NCBI RefSeq assembly: GCF_021397715.1
Contig: NZ_CP090207.1
Coordinates: forward strand, 744,001-808,000
Direction: 5' to 3'
Origin: Pantoea agglomerans
GTDB lineage: Bacteria > Pseudomonadota > Gammaproteobacteria > Enterobacterales > Enterobacteriaceae
DNA: 64,000 bases
Made by a program: the position numbers and the translations under genes. How positions within the stretch are numbered: position 1 is the first letter of the stretch; each line of letters opens with the position of its first letter. This document shows, one piece after another, positions 8,246-17,702 of the stretch. Under the pieces are notes generated by a model. That model was not told where the DNA came from, did no database searches, and worked only from the letters and a program-made list of their open reading frames with translations.

Positions 8246-10312
8246 ATGCTACAGGTCTCCTGGGATGGCGTTCTGGTCTGCGTTTCGCTGATCGTCGCGT
8301 TTATTGCTTCGTTTACCGCGCTGGACACGGCGGGGCGGGTTGCCGTTTCCGGTGGCTGGATCGCCCGGCTCTGGCTGCTGGTGAGCGGCACCGCGATGGG
8401 GATTGGCGTCTGGGCGATGCATTTCATCGGGATGCTGGCGATGATGCTGCCGATGACCCTGCGTTACGACCTCCGGCTGACCATCATCTCGCTGCTGGTG
8501 GCGATTCTGGCATCGATGCTGGCGTTTGGTCAGACGGTGGGAGGCCTGCACCTTACCCGGCGTCGTCTGCTGCGCGGCAGCCTGATCCTCGGCGCGGGCG
8601 TGGTGGTAATGCACTATCTCGGTATGCATGCGTTACTGATCTCGCCGCAGCCGCACTGGAACCGGCCGCTGGTGGCGCTCTCGATGCTGATCGCCTTTGC
8701 CGCCTCCGGTGTTGCGCTGTGGCTGGCGTTTCATCTGCGCCAGGGGGAATATCCTCTGCTGATCATGCGCGCGCTGGCGTCGCTGGTGATGGGGTTTGCC
8801 ATTGCCGGAATGCACTATGTCGGCATGGCCGCGGCGCAGTTCAGCCACCTCAGCGCGATGCAGCCACAGGGCGTCGGCAATCCGGGACTGGCGGTGTGGG
8901 TCACCCTGATTACCCTCATCATTCTTGGCGTCACCCTGCTGAGCTCGATGCTGGATGCCCAGCTGCGCGCCGCGCGGCTGACCGCCAGGCTGAACCGCGC
9001 TAACCAGGAGCTGCGCCAGCTGGCGATGCATGACAACCTCACGGCGCTGCCCAACCGGGTGATGCTGGAGCAGCAGCTGGACCTGGCGATCAAACAGGCG
9101 ATGCTTAAAGAGAGCAGCTTTGCGGTGATGTACATGGATCTCGATGGCTTCAAGGCGGTCAATGATACCTGGGGACATCACGTTGGTGACCGGTTGCTGA
9201 TTGCGGTAGCGGAACGGCTGCGCAGCCAGCTCAGCGACGCGATGCTGCTGGTGCGCCTGGGCGGCGATGAATTTGTGCTGATGGCGGAAGGCTGTGATGC
9301 CAGCGGCGCCAGTCAGCTGGCGCAAAAGCTGGTGCGGGTAATCGACGTCGCCTTTGAACTGGATCGCTACTCGCTGCACGTATCGCTCAGCGCCGGCATC
9401 GCTATCTTCCCGCTGCACGGCCGTAATAAACAGGAACTGCTGTTTAATGCCGATTCGGCGATGTACCACACCAAGCATAACGGCCGCAACGGCTGGTGCC
9501 TGTTCGAGCCGGCAATGAACGCCGCGACGCAGCATCAGCTAGAGCTGGCCAACGACCTGTGGAAAGCGCTGGAACGCCAGGAGATGCGGCTGTTCTATCA
9601 GCCAAAATTTCGCTCCAGCGGCACGATGCTGATCGGCTTTGAAGCGCTGCTGCGCTGGCAGCATCCGGTACGGGGCTTGCTGATGCCGGATCAGTTTCTG
9701 CCGCGCGCGGAAAAAACCGGTCAGATTGTAGCGCTGGGCAACTGGGTGATTAATGAAGCCTGCCGCCAGCTGAAGATCTGGCATAATCAGGGCCACAGCG
9801 ACTGGACGGTGTCGGTTAACCTCTCGGCGTTGCAGTTTCATCAACGCGATCTGCTGGCAACCATTACGCAGACGCTGGCGCGCCATCAGCTGGCCAGCGG
9901 GAAGCTGATGCTGGAGATCACGGAAGCCATTGCCATGCGCGACCCGATCTTCAGCCAGCAGCGTATTGGTGAATTACACCAGGCTGGCGTCAGCGTGGCG
10001 ATCGATAACTTCGGCATCGGCTACGCTAACCTGCTGCATCTGAAACATCTGGACGCCAGCGAGCTGAAGATCGATCGCAGCTTTATTAACTGCCTGCGGC
10101 CCGACAGCGAAGATGCGACCGTGGTGACTGCGATGCTGACGCTGGCGCAGAGTCTCAATCTGCGGATGGTGGCAGAAGGTGTCGAGACGGAAGAGCAGCA
10201 ACAGTTACTGACCGGGCTGGGTTTTGATGCGTTGCAGGGTTATCTGCTGGGCAAGCCAACGCCCGCTGAGCGGGTCGGCGAGTTTAGCATGTCCGCGGCG
10301 CAGATCCCCTGA
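8246..10312 (+). CDS. MHYT-GGDEF-EAL c-di-GMP protein with degenerate EAL metal site
   Basis: 688-residue inner-membrane protein. The N-terminal 7-helix MHYT sensor (residues about 1-240) carries the three motifs MHFIGM, MHYLGM and MHYVGM, thought to bind a metal and sense a diatomic gas. A GGDEF domain with intact LGGDEF follows (about 265-420), then EAL (about 440-685) with EALLRW, VNLSALQF, EITEA and SELKID. The loop that is normally DDFGTGYSSL reads DNFGIGYANL: Asp587 is kept but the second metal-binding Asp is Asn588 and the Thr is Ile, so phosphodiesterase activity is doubtful. No RxxD inhibitory site precedes GGDEF. The start at 8246 is chosen for GAGGAG six bases upstream and because family members begin just before helix 1. 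Confidence 0.9.
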   Translation: MLQVSWDGVLVCVSLIVAFIASFTALDTAGRVAVSGGWIARLWLLVSGTAMGIGVWAMHFIGMLAMMLPMTLRYDLRLTIISLLVAILASMLAFGQTVGGLHLTRRRLLRGSLILGAGVVVMHYLGMHALLISPQPHWNRPLVALSMLIAFAASGVALWLAFHLRQGEYPLLIMRALASLVMGFAIAGMHYVGMAAAQFSHLSAMQPQGVGNPGLAVWVTLITLIILGVTLLSSMLDAQLRAARLTARLNRANQELRQLAMHDNLTALPNRVMLEQQLDLAIKQAMLKESSFAVMYMDLDGFKAVNDTWGHHVGDRLLIAVAERLRSQLSDAMLLVRLGGDEFVLMAEGCDASGASQLAQKLVRVIDVAFELDRYSLHVSLSAGIAIFPLHGRNKQELLFNADSAMYHTKHNGRNGWCLFEPAMNAATQHQLELANDLWKALERQEMRLFYQPKFRSSGTMLIGFEALLRWQHPVRGLLMPDQFLPRAEKTGQIVALGNWVINEACRQLKIWHNQGHSDWTVSVNLSALQFHQRDLLATITQTLARHQLASGKLMLEITEAIAMRDPIFSQQRIGELHQAGVSVAIDNFGIGYANLLHLKHLDASELKIDRSFINCLRPDSEDATVVTAMLTLAQSLNLRMVAEGVETEEQQQLLTGLGFDALQGYLLGKPTPAERVGEFSMSAAQIP

Positions 10313-10478
10313 CAGTCCGCTCTCTGACGATAGCTTTTAACGCTTGAATACATCGAAAACAGTTATCGTGACAGGTTAATTAACCGGCAGGTATTGCCGA
10401 TAACCTATACAACAAGACCATCCCTGATCCTTACTCAACCCACCCAGCTGCTGGCACGGCTTTTCTCGGGAATGCACT

Positions 10479-12614
10479 ATGTTAGTGACCTCATACGACT
10501 CTTTTATCGTCATCGTTTCGATTCTTGTTGCGATGCTGGCTTCGTTTACCGCGTTAGACATGGCGGGACGGGTGGTGCATTCAACCGGCAAAGTGGCGCT
10601 GGTGTGGCTGTTCGGCGGCGGTTTCGCGATGGGGATTGGCATCTGGGCGATGCATTTCATCGGGATGCTGTCGATGAACATGGAGATGGTGATGAGCTAC
10701 AACGCCGGGCTCACCGCCTTTTCGGCCGGCATCGCGGTCTGCGCCTCTATCTTTGCGTTGTGGCTGGTGTGCAACGGCGATTTGCCGTTACCGCGTCTGG
10801 CGGGCGGGGCGCTGATTCTCGGCAGCGGCGTGGTAGCGATGCATTACACCGGCATGGCGGCACTGATGTTTGCGCCCGGTATCGTCTGGAACTGGGGCTG
10901 GATCGCCGTCTCGGTGGTGATCGCGCTGGCGGCGTCCGGTGCGGCGCTGTGGCTGGCCTTTAATCTGCGTGAAGGGCAGACCGGCCGGGTTACGCTGTTG
11001 CGACTCGGTGCCTCGGTGGTGATGGGCGCGGCTATCGCCGGTATGCACTATACCGGCATGATGGCAGCAGAGTTTCCGCTGCACAGCCATCCAACGCAGC
11101 AGGGCGTTAACAGTAACTGGCTGGCGATTCTGGTGACGGTGGTCACTATCTCGATCCTCGGCATTACGCTGCTGGTGTCGATGCTGGATGCCCGTATGCA
11201 GGCGCGCACCTCGATTCTCGCCAGCTCGCTGGCCGAGGCGAACCGTGAGCTGGCACAGCTGGCGCTGCATGATAACCTGACACGCTTGCCGAACCGCATC
11301 CTGCTGGAGGACCGGCTGGAACAGGCGATCAACAAGGCGAACCGTGAGCAGACGCAATTTGCGCTGATGTTTATGGATCTGGATGGCTTTAAGGCGGTAA
11401 ATGACGCCTTTGGCCACCATATTGGCGACAATCTGCTGATTGGCGTGACCGAACGCATGAGCCAGCAGATGGCCGGTTACTACACCCTGGCGCGGCTGGG
11501 CGGTGATGAGTTTGTGCTGCTGATTGAGATTGACGATCCCAACGATGCGGCCGCCGTTGCCGATAAGCTGGTAAAAGCGGTCGATCGTCCGTTTGATATT
11601 TCGCGTTATGAACTGGTGGTGTCACTCAGCATCGGCATTGCGGTCTATCCGGGCGATGGGGTGAATGAGCGGGAACTGATGTTTAACGCCGATGCGGCGA
11701 TGTACCACACCAAAAACAACGGACGCAACGGCTACACCTTCTTCCAGCCGTCGATGAACATCCTGGCGCAGAGCCAGCTCCAGCTTAATAACGATCTCTG
11801 GCAGGCGCTGGATAACAACGAGCTGCGCCTGTTCTATCAACCTAAATATTGCGCGCCACGCGGGCCGATCCTCGGTTTTGAGGCGCTGCTGCGCTGGCAG
11901 CATCCGCAGCGGGGTCTGCTGACGCCGGACCAGTTTTTACCGATGGCGGAAAAAACCGGCATGATCGTCGGCATCGGCAACTGGGTGATCCACGAAGCCT
12001 GTCGTCAGCTGCGACAGTGGCATCTGCAGGGCCATCCGCACTGGTCGGTGGCGGTCAATCTCTCAGCATTACAGTTTGAACAGAACAATCTGGTGGAAAC
12101 CGTCACCGAGGCGCTGGCACGCCATGAGATCCCGCCTGAGCTGCTGACGCTGGAGGTGACGGAAACCACCGCAATGCGCGATCCCGATGAGAGCGTCCGC
12201 ATCCTGACAGAACTGACCACGCTTGGGGTAAAAGCCTCGATTGATGACTTCGGCACCGGCTATTCCAGCCTGCTCTATCTGAAACGCCTGCCGGCCAGCG
12301 AACTGAAGATCGATCGGGCGTTCGTCAATGAACTGCAGCATCACAGCGAAGATGCCACGATTGTTTCAGCGATTGTGGCGCTGGCGCAGTCGCTACAGCT
12401 GAAAGTGGTGGCTGAGGGCGTGGAAACGGCCGAGCAGCAGGCCTTTCTCACCAGCCTCGGTTGCAACACGCTGCAGGGCTATCTGCTAGGGAAACCGATT
12501 CCGCCCGATCGGATCGATGAACTGGCTAATTTTGTCGGTGATGAAAAAGTGGAGATGGGCGCGCCATTCACGCCCGATGAATCGCCGTTAGCCACAGAGG
12601 TTGCGCCTGCCTGA
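10479..12614 (+). CDS. MHYT-GGDEF-EAL c-di-GMP protein with intact EAL
   Basis: 711-residue paralogue of the preceding gene with the same plan: 7-helix MHYT sensor with MHFIGM, MHYTGM and MHYTGM; GGDEF with LGGDEF but no RxxD I-site; EAL with EALLRW, VNLSALQF, EVTET, the complete DDFGTGYSSL loop (Asp589-Asp590), SELKID and AEGVET. All phosphodiesterase residues are present, so it could hydrolyse c-di-GMP, with the GGDEF acting either as cyclase or as a GTP-sensing regulatory domain. It begins 166 bp after the first copy and is probably a diverged tandem duplicate. A C-terminal tail of about 30 residues is extra. Confidence 0.92.
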   Translation: MLVTSYDSFIVIVSILVAMLASFTALDMAGRVVHSTGKVALVWLFGGGFAMGIGIWAMHFIGMLSMNMEMVMSYNAGLTAFSAGIAVCASIFALWLVCNGDLPLPRLAGGALILGSGVVAMHYTGMAALMFAPGIVWNWGWIAVSVVIALAASGAALWLAFNLREGQTGRVTLLRLGASVVMGAAIAGMHYTGMMAAEFPLHSHPTQQGVNSNWLAILVTVVTISILGITLLVSMLDARMQARTSILASSLAEANRELAQLALHDNLTRLPNRILLEDRLEQAINKANREQTQFALMFMDLDGFKAVNDAFGHHIGDNLLIGVTERMSQQMAGYYTLARLGGDEFVLLIEIDDPNDAAAVADKLVKAVDRPFDISRYELVVSLSIGIAVYPGDGVNERELMFNADAAMYHTKNNGRNGYTFFQPSMNILAQSQLQLNNDLWQALDNNELRLFYQPKYCAPRGPILGFEALLRWQHPQRGLLTPDQFLPMAEKTGMIVGIGNWVIHEACRQLRQWHLQGHPHWSVAVNLSALQFEQNNLVETVTEALARHEIPPELLTLEVTETTAMRDPDESVRILTELTTLGVKASIDDFGTGYSSLLYLKRLPASELKIDRAFVNELQHHSEDATIVSAIVALAQSLQLKVVAEGVETAEQQAFLTSLGCNTLQGYLLGKPIPPDRIDELANFVGDEKVEMGAPFTPDESPLATEVAPA

Positions 12615-12704
12615 CACCGTGCAGGCAAGATAAGTGGCAAGCCCGGCCTGTCATTAACCGTCGTGCATGGTAAAGTCTCGCGGGTGGAAAAGGAGAGGCG
12701 ACCC

Positions 12705-14117
12705 GTGGCGAAATACCAGCGATTGATGGATGAGATTCAGCAGCAGATAGAGGCCGGCATCTGGCTGCCGGGCACCCGTTTACCCTCGTTGCGCCAGCAG
12801 GTTGCGCAGCAGGGGCTTAGCCTGATGACGGTGCTGCACGCCTATGAGTTGCTGGAGAGTCAGGGCTGGATCGTCTCACGACCACAGTCGGGTTACTACG
12901 TCGCGCCGCGCGCGCTGGCCTCCACGCCGCTCAGCGTCACCATCAGCGAGCAGGTCGATATTAACGACTTTGTGTTTGATGTGCTGCAGGCGACCCGCGA
13001 TCCCGCCATCGTCCCCTTTGGCTCCGCCTTTCCCGACCCGGCGCTGTTTCCGCAGCGCCAGCTGATGCGCTCGCTGGCGAACGTCTCCCATCAGCTGACT
13101 CCCACCGATGCGCTGCACAATCTGCCGCCCGGCAACGCCACTCTGCGGCAGCTGCTGGCGCAGCGCTATGCGCGTCAGGGCATTACCCTGTCGCCGGATG
13201 AGATCGTCATTACCAGCGGGGCGCTGGAGGCGCTTAATCTCAGCCTGCAGTCGTTAACCGAGCCGGGCGATTATGTGGTGATTGAGCAGCCGAGCTTCTA
13301 TGGCGCGTTACAGGCGATTGAGCGGCTGAAGCTCAAGGCGCTGGCGATTCCGGTAGATGCGCAGAACGGCATCGATCTGGTGCAGCTGGAAGAGGCGCTG
13401 CAGCGCTGGCCGGTGAAAGCGTGCTGGCTGATGACGACCTTGCAGAACCCGCTGGGCGTCACCTTATCCGCCGAACGTAAGCAGCAGCTGGTGGCGCTGC
13501 TGGCGCGTTATCAGGTGCCGATGATTGAAGATGATGTCTACGCTGAACTCTGGTCAGGCGACACGCCGCCGCTGCCCGCCAAAGCCTGGGATCGTCAGGG
13601 CAACGTGCTGCACTGTGGCTCGTTTTCGAAGTCGCTGGTGGCGGGATTCCGCGTTGGCTGGGTGGCGGCCGGTCAGCATGCGCAGCGCATTCAGCGTCTG
13701 CAACTGATGAGTACCTTATCGACCAGTGCGCCAATGCAGCTGGCGCTGGCCGATTTCCTCGCCACCCGACGTTACGATACCCACCTGAAACGGCTGCGGC
13801 AGATTCTGGCGAAGCGCCAGCAGATGGTGCGGCAGGCGTTGCTGAAAGTGTTACCGGCGCAGGCGACGCTGAGCGAAGCGCGTGGCGGTTATTTCCTCTG
13901 GGTGACGCTGCCGGACAGCATCAATACTACGCAGTTGTATCAGCAGGCGCTGGCGCAGGGGATCAGTATCGCACCGGGGCAGTTATTTTCGGCGGGGGAG
14001 CAGTTCAGTCACTGTTTTCGGCTCAACACCGCCTGGCCGTGGGATACGCGGGCCGAGGCGGCGATTGAGACGCTGGGCAGGCTGATGGCGCAGGGTCAGA
14101 CGCGCGCCGCGTCCTGA
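12705..14117 (+). CDS. MocR-type GntR regulator with aminotransferase domain
   Basis: 470-residue regulator of the MocR/PdxR class. A GntR winged helix (residues about 1-70, LPSLRQQVAQQGLSLMTVLHAY) is fused to a fold-type I aminotransferase domain (about 100-465) with the PLP-anchoring Lys in SFSKSL and the Tyr/Asp region EDDVYAELW. Such proteins sense PLP or an amino compound and control a neighbouring gene; the target here is not evident, and ylaC converges on its 3' end. The start at GTG 12705 is preferred because AGGAG lies 9 bp upstream and the sequence then begins at the HTH; an in-frame GTG at 12663 would add 14 residues. Confidence 0.87.
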   Translation: MAKYQRLMDEIQQQIEAGIWLPGTRLPSLRQQVAQQGLSLMTVLHAYELLESQGWIVSRPQSGYYVAPRALASTPLSVTISEQVDINDFVFDVLQATRDPAIVPFGSAFPDPALFPQRQLMRSLANVSHQLTPTDALHNLPPGNATLRQLLAQRYARQGITLSPDEIVITSGALEALNLSLQSLTEPGDYVVIEQPSFYGALQAIERLKLKALAIPVDAQNGIDLVQLEEALQRWPVKACWLMTTLQNPLGVTLSAERKQQLVALLARYQVPMIEDDVYAELWSGDTPPLPAKAWDRQGNVLHCGSFSKSLVAGFRVGWVAAGQHAQRIQRLQLMSTLSTSAPMQLALADFLATRRYDTHLKRLRQILAKRQQMVRQALLKVLPAQATLSEARGGYFLWVTLPDSINTTQLYQQALAQGISIAPGQLFSAGEQFSHCFRLNTAWPWDTRAEAAIETLGRLMAQGQTRAAS

Positions 14118-14578
14118 TGGCCCCAGGTCAGGTAGTAGACATCATAAAAATCGACTTCGCCTTTTTGCGTCAGCAGGCGCTGAATGCCGCTTTTAACCCG
14201 CTCCGGCGTCTCCGGCAGCGACAGAATGCGTGATATCGCCTGCTCGCGCACCGGCTGAACGTAGTACCATTCGCCGTTGTAGCAGACGCGCAGATCGAGC
14301 GCATCAATATCTTCAAAACGGTATTTTGGATTGATATCCAGCAGCATCAAAAAGCTCATCACCAGCACAAACGCGGTGGCAAACCAGAAGGCGGGCCAGC
14401 CGAGCATCTCTGTCGTGAAAATCAGTGCAACACACAGGCCGTAGCACAGGTACATCACTGCCCACAGACCGGGATGGTTTTTCAGAAAAGAGAGGCTGAA
14501 GCGCGGCAGATTGTCGCGACGTTCTTCGCGGTTGAGCGTAGCGATCTCGTCGATCAGGATTTGTTTAATAGCGTCCAT
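14096..14578 (-). CDS. ylaC: YlaC family inner-membrane protein
   Basis: 160-residue protein with two transmembrane helices (about residues 36-56 and 61-81) followed by the conserved cytoplasmic stretch YRFEDIDALDLRVCYNGEWY, which matches the YlaC family of enterobacteria. Function is unknown. It overlaps the 3' end of the convergent MocR gene by 22 bp. A 12-bp imperfect inverted repeat lies just upstream at 14591-14623, possibly an operator. Confidence 0.85.
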   Translation of the reverse strand: MDAIKQILIDEIATLNREERRDNLPRFSLSFLKNHPGLWAVMYLCYGLCVALIFTTEMLGWPAFWFATAFVLVMSFLMLLDINPKYRFEDIDALDLRVCYNGEWYYVQPVREQAISRILSLPETPERVKSGIQRLLTQKGEVDFYDVYYLTWGHQDAARV

Positions 14579-14882
14579 TTTTTTACCTCACTGTCATCTG
14601 TTAACGATTAGAACAGATAACAGTCAAGGATATCAGAAACAGATTTGTGCATTTTTTATATAACAGTTGCCGTGGTGATCGCACTTCCCGCCTGACATTT
14701 TGCAACACTTTCGCTCAGTGATAACCACCATCATCAACCGCTGCGCTATTGCGTCGCAACATTGTTAACGACACATTTGGCTTTAGTTAGCAATATCAGT
14801 TAATTATGTTAATTGTGTCGGCTGGCGCACATTGCATTGTGGCCCGGCTTTGCCACACTTAGAAAAAAACCGGAGAACCTGT
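14579..14882. other. Divergent intergenic region ylaC / cupin
   Basis: 304 bp. It holds an inverted repeat at 14591-14623 (CTGTCATCTGTT / AACAGATAACAG, 11 of 12 paired, 9-nt spacer) just in front of ylaC, and an AT-rich stretch at 14770-14820 with the near-repeat GTTAATTATGTTAATTGTG. The cupin ribosome-binding site GGAGA is at 14872-14876. No gene is seen. Confidence 0.5.
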
Positions 14883-15485
14883 ATGACTGTTCAATCCTCC
14901 AGTCTGATGTTGCTGATGTCGTTCGCCGCGGGCACCTTCTCTGCCGGAGCCTCTGACAACCCCCAGCACCTGATGCTCGCCAGCCCGTCGGGCGGTGTGC
15001 CAAACAACCCGTTACCCCTGATTATCTGGCCACGCGTGGTGCCAGAAGAGGAAGAGGATATCGCGGCCTGGTTTGAAAAAACCTTCGGGCAACATGGCTG
15101 GCCGCCCGCCTGGCGCTACCCGATTTTCCCCTACACCCATTATCACCCGAATACCCACGAACTGCTGGGCGTGGCGGCGGGCTGGGCAGAAGTACTGTTT
15201 GGCGGCGACAGCGGCCGGATGGTCACGCTGCGTGCCGGGGATGCGGTCCTGATCCCGGCGGGCGTCGGACACCGGCAGGTCAGCGCCAGCGAAGATTTTC
15301 TGGTCGTCGGCGCTTATCCGCAGGGCATGTCACCGGAAACGCTGCGTGATGAGCCCGCTAAGCTGAAAGCGTCGCAGGCGCAGGTCAAAAACGTTCCGCT
15401 GCCGCATCAGGACCCGTTTACCGGCAAAGAGGGCGCGATGACCGATATCTGGCAGCCGATTGCGGCGCTGACCTCTCAGCAGTAA
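14883..15485 (+). CDS. Cupin domain protein (YjlB-like)
   Basis: 200-residue cupin. The conserved core (about 45-170) has NNPLPLIIWP, the metal-ligand motif HYHPNTHE, GDAVLIPAGVGH and a final strand VVGAYPQG, as in the YjlB group of cupins of unknown function. The first 20 residues are moderately hydrophobic (LMLLMSFAAGTFSAGA) but lack basic residues, so export is uncertain. The start is set by GGAGA six bases upstream. It is separated from the following ABC operon by 130 bp carrying a hairpin and a Pho box, so it is probably a separate unit. Confidence 0.75.
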   Translation: MTVQSSSLMLLMSFAAGTFSAGASDNPQHLMLASPSGGVPNNPLPLIIWPRVVPEEEEDIAAWFEKTFGQHGWPPAWRYPIFPYTHYHPNTHELLGVAAGWAEVLFGGDSGRMVTLRAGDAVLIPAGVGHRQVSASEDFLVVGAYPQGMSPETLRDEPAKLKASQAQVKNVPLPHQDPFTGKEGAMTDIWQPIAALTSQQ

Positions 15486-15540
15486 ATCCCGGCGCGTCCG
15501 CCCGGCTTGTCGCGGCCTGACGGTGTAGCGCGACGATTGA

Positions 15541-15558
15541 GCCCGGTTGTCACCGGGC
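15541..15558 (+). terminator. Hairpin after the cupin gene
   Basis: Perfect 7-bp stem GCCCGGT/ACCGGGC with a 4-nt loop, but without a T tract. It overlaps the first PhoB half-site, so it may be coincidental symmetry rather than a terminator. Confidence 0.35.
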
Positions 15559-15575
15559 TGTCATCAAACTGTCGT
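15547..15575 (+). promoter_or_regulatory. Pho box: three PhoB half-sites at 11-bp spacing
   Basis: Three direct repeats TTGTCAC (15547), CTGTCAT (15558) and CTGTCGT (15569), each separated by 4 bp, give an exact 11-bp period. The last two form an 18-bp Pho box matching CTGTCATAWAWCTGTCAY at 16 of 18 positions. It lies 41 bp before the start of the ABC ATPase gene, the right place for PhoB activation of the four-gene operon under phosphate starvation. Confidence 0.75.
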
Positions 15576-15615
15576 AGCGTTTTGCCCAGAACGTAAATGG
15601 CAGGGGCAGAATAAG

Positions 15616-16683
15616 ATGGCGGCAATTTCGTTAACCGGGCTGCACAAAGCCTTCGGGACGCAGCCGGTACTGGACGCAATTTCGTTACAGATTAATCAGG
15701 GCGAATTTGTCGCCGTACTCGGGCCATCGGGCTGTGGCAAAACCACATTGCTGCGGCTGCTGGCCGGTTTTGAAACGCTCGACAGCGGTGAAATTCGTAT
15801 CGGTGAGCGGCAGGTCGCCGCAGATGGGCTGCATCTGCCACCGGAAGCGCGCGATCTCGGCGTGGTCTTTCAGAACTACGCCCTGTGGCCGCATATGACG
15901 GTGGCGGAAAACGTCGCCTACAGCCTGAAAGTCAACGGTGTGGCACGAGCAGAACGTCTGCTGCGCACCAGCCAGGCCCTGACGCTGGTCGGGCTGGATC
16001 GCTTCGCCGACCGCCGACCCGCCGATCTCTCCGGCGGCCAGCGCCAGCGCGTGGCCCTGGCGCGCTGCCTGGTAGCCCGGCCCACGCTGGTGCTGCTGGA
16101 TGAGCCGCTGGCTAACCTCGATGTCCATCTTCGCGCCACCATGGAAGAGGAGTTCCGCCGCTTCCATCGCCACAGCGGCGCCACCTTACTCTATATCACC
16201 CACGATCAACGCGAAGCGATGGCGCTGGCCGACCGCATCGTGGTGCTCGATCACGGCAAAGTGATGCAGTTCGCCAGTCCGCAGACCCTGTGGCGCGAAC
16301 CGGCTAACGAGATGGTCGCGACCTTTATTGATGACGGGCGGGTGCTGCCGGTCAGCGACATTGAACCGCTGGACCCCGGCAACGCCACCGCCACGCTGTG
16401 CGGACTGCGGGTGCTGCTGCGCTGTTCGCCTCGCCAGCGACCGCTGCCGCACGGCAAAGCCAGCTTCCACAGCGTCAGTTTCCATCTGGCTGCGGCAGAT
16501 GAACGCCAGTTTGCCGCACGCGTCGAACGCATTATCTTTCGCGGCGGCCACCATCAGATCAATCTTCGTCCGCTTAATCAACCGGATGTCAGCCTGTCGC
16601 TGACGCTTAACGATGCGGCTTTACTGGCGGTGGATGACACCGTCGGCGTCGCCGTCGATGACGGCTGGATTCTTCCTGCATAA
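15616..16683 (+). CDS. ABC transporter ATP-binding protein, Pho-box operon
   Basis: 355-residue ATPase powering the importer encoded with the next two genes. Walker A GPSGCGKTTLL (about residue 37), Q-loop in VVFQNYALWP, signature LSGGQRQRVALAR, Walker B LVLLDEPLANLD and H-loop YITHDQ are all intact; a TOBE-like regulatory C-terminal domain occupies about 235-355. This is the FbpC/PotA/PhnT class. The start is ATG 15616, after AGGGGCAGA; a TTG at 15547 in frame would overlap the Pho box and is rejected. First gene of the operon. Confidence 0.9.
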   Translation: MAAISLTGLHKAFGTQPVLDAISLQINQGEFVAVLGPSGCGKTTLLRLLAGFETLDSGEIRIGERQVAADGLHLPPEARDLGVVFQNYALWPHMTVAENVAYSLKVNGVARAERLLRTSQALTLVGLDRFADRRPADLSGGQRQRVALARCLVARPTLVLLDEPLANLDVHLRATMEEEFRRFHRHSGATLLYITHDQREAMALADRIVVLDHGKVMQFASPQTLWREPANEMVATFIDDGRVLPVSDIEPLDPGNATATLCGLRVLLRCSPRQRPLPHGKASFHSVSFHLAAADERQFAARVERIIFRGGHHQINLRPLNQPDVSLSLTLNDAALLAVDDTVGVAVDDGWILPA

Positions 16684-16698
16684 AGGGTTTCACTGACC

Positions 16699-17700
16699 AT
16701 GAAAACGGCTTTTCGTACTTCGCTCCACGCGCTGTTGTTGTTATCGGGCTTCACGGCCTCAACCCTGTCGCAGGCGGCGGATGCGCCTGGCGGCAAACTG
16801 GTGATCTACACCTCGCAGGCACCTGAAATCGCCCAGCAGACCATTGATGCCTTCAAAGCCGCTTATCCAGCAGTTGAGGTGGAGTGGACCCGCAACGGCA
16901 CCACCCAGCTGATGAACGTGCTGCATACCGAGATGATGAGCGGCCAGGTGAAACCCGATGTGCTGCTGGTCGCCGACGCGATCAATCTGGGCGCGCTCAA
17001 AAAAGAGGGGCAGCTCTATCCCTATCAAACCGCGCCGGTCAGCCACCTGAAGCCCGCCTATTACGATGCGGATAAAACCTTCTTCGGCACCAAAATTATC
17101 GCCACGGTGATCGCTTACAACACCCAGCGCGCGAAGCCGGTCACCAGCTGGAAAGCGCTGGCGGTAGCGGAAAACAGCGGTCAGATTGCCGTGCCCAGCC
17201 CGCTCTATTCCGGCGCGGCGCTCTACAAGCTGCACACCGATATCAATACGCCATCGATCGGCTGGCAATTCTATCAACAGCTGGCGGCGATCGGCATCGC
17301 GCCGCAGGGCGGTAACGGACCGGCGCTGAAAGCGGTCGCCAGCGGCATGGATAAATATGGCGTCATCACCGATGCCGATATTATCCGCGCCAAAAAGCAG
17401 GGCTCACCCATCGATCTGGTCTATCCGCAGGAGGGCGTCTCCTATGTGACCGAGCCGGTGGCGATCATGAAGTCGGTGCATAATCTGCCAGCCGCCAAAG
17501 CGTTTGTTGATTTCATGCTGTCGGAAGCGGGTCAGCAGCTGGTGGCGAAGCAGGGCAACCGGCCGGTGGATGCGCGCGTGGCGGCACCTGAGGGTTTTGC
17601 GCCAATTGACCAGATCAAACTGCTGACGCCGGACGTGGCGAAAGCGGTGGCCGATGATGCCCAGGTACGCGATACCTTTACCGAACTGTTTGGCGGCTGA
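16699..17700 (+). CDS. Periplasmic substrate-binding protein, Pho-box operon
   Basis: 333-residue exported protein (signal peptide of about 26 residues ending SQAAD). The mature part is a type-II periplasmic binding protein of the ferric-iron/2-aminoethylphosphonate cluster: GGKLVIYTSQAPEIAQQTID at the start, a hinge near GTKIIATVIAYNTQ and a last lobe with DFMLSEAGQQLVAKQGNRP. Databases often label this family iron-binding, but the Pho box and the MBL-fold partner point to a phosphonate or organophosphate ligand (inference). It lies 15 bp after the ATPase gene and 2 bp before the permease gene. Confidence 0.85.
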   Translation: MKTAFRTSLHALLLLSGFTASTLSQAADAPGGKLVIYTSQAPEIAQQTIDAFKAAYPAVEVEWTRNGTTQLMNVLHTEMMSGQVKPDVLLVADAINLGALKKEGQLYPYQTAPVSHLKPAYYDADKTFFGTKIIATVIAYNTQRAKPVTSWKALAVAENSGQIAVPSPLYSGAALYKLHTDINTPSIGWQFYQQLAAIGIAPQGGNGPALKAVASGMDKYGVITDADIIRAKKQGSPIDLVYPQEGVSYVTEPVAIMKSVHNLPAAKAFVDFMLSEAGQQLVAKQGNRPVDARVAAPEGFAPIDQIKLLTPDVAKAVADDAQVRDTFTELFGG

Positions 17701-17702
17701 GC

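Noticed and set aside
14883..15485. Cupin gene as first member of the Pho-box operon
   Set aside because: It lies upstream of the Pho box and is separated by 130 bp with a hairpin, so it is not under that box.
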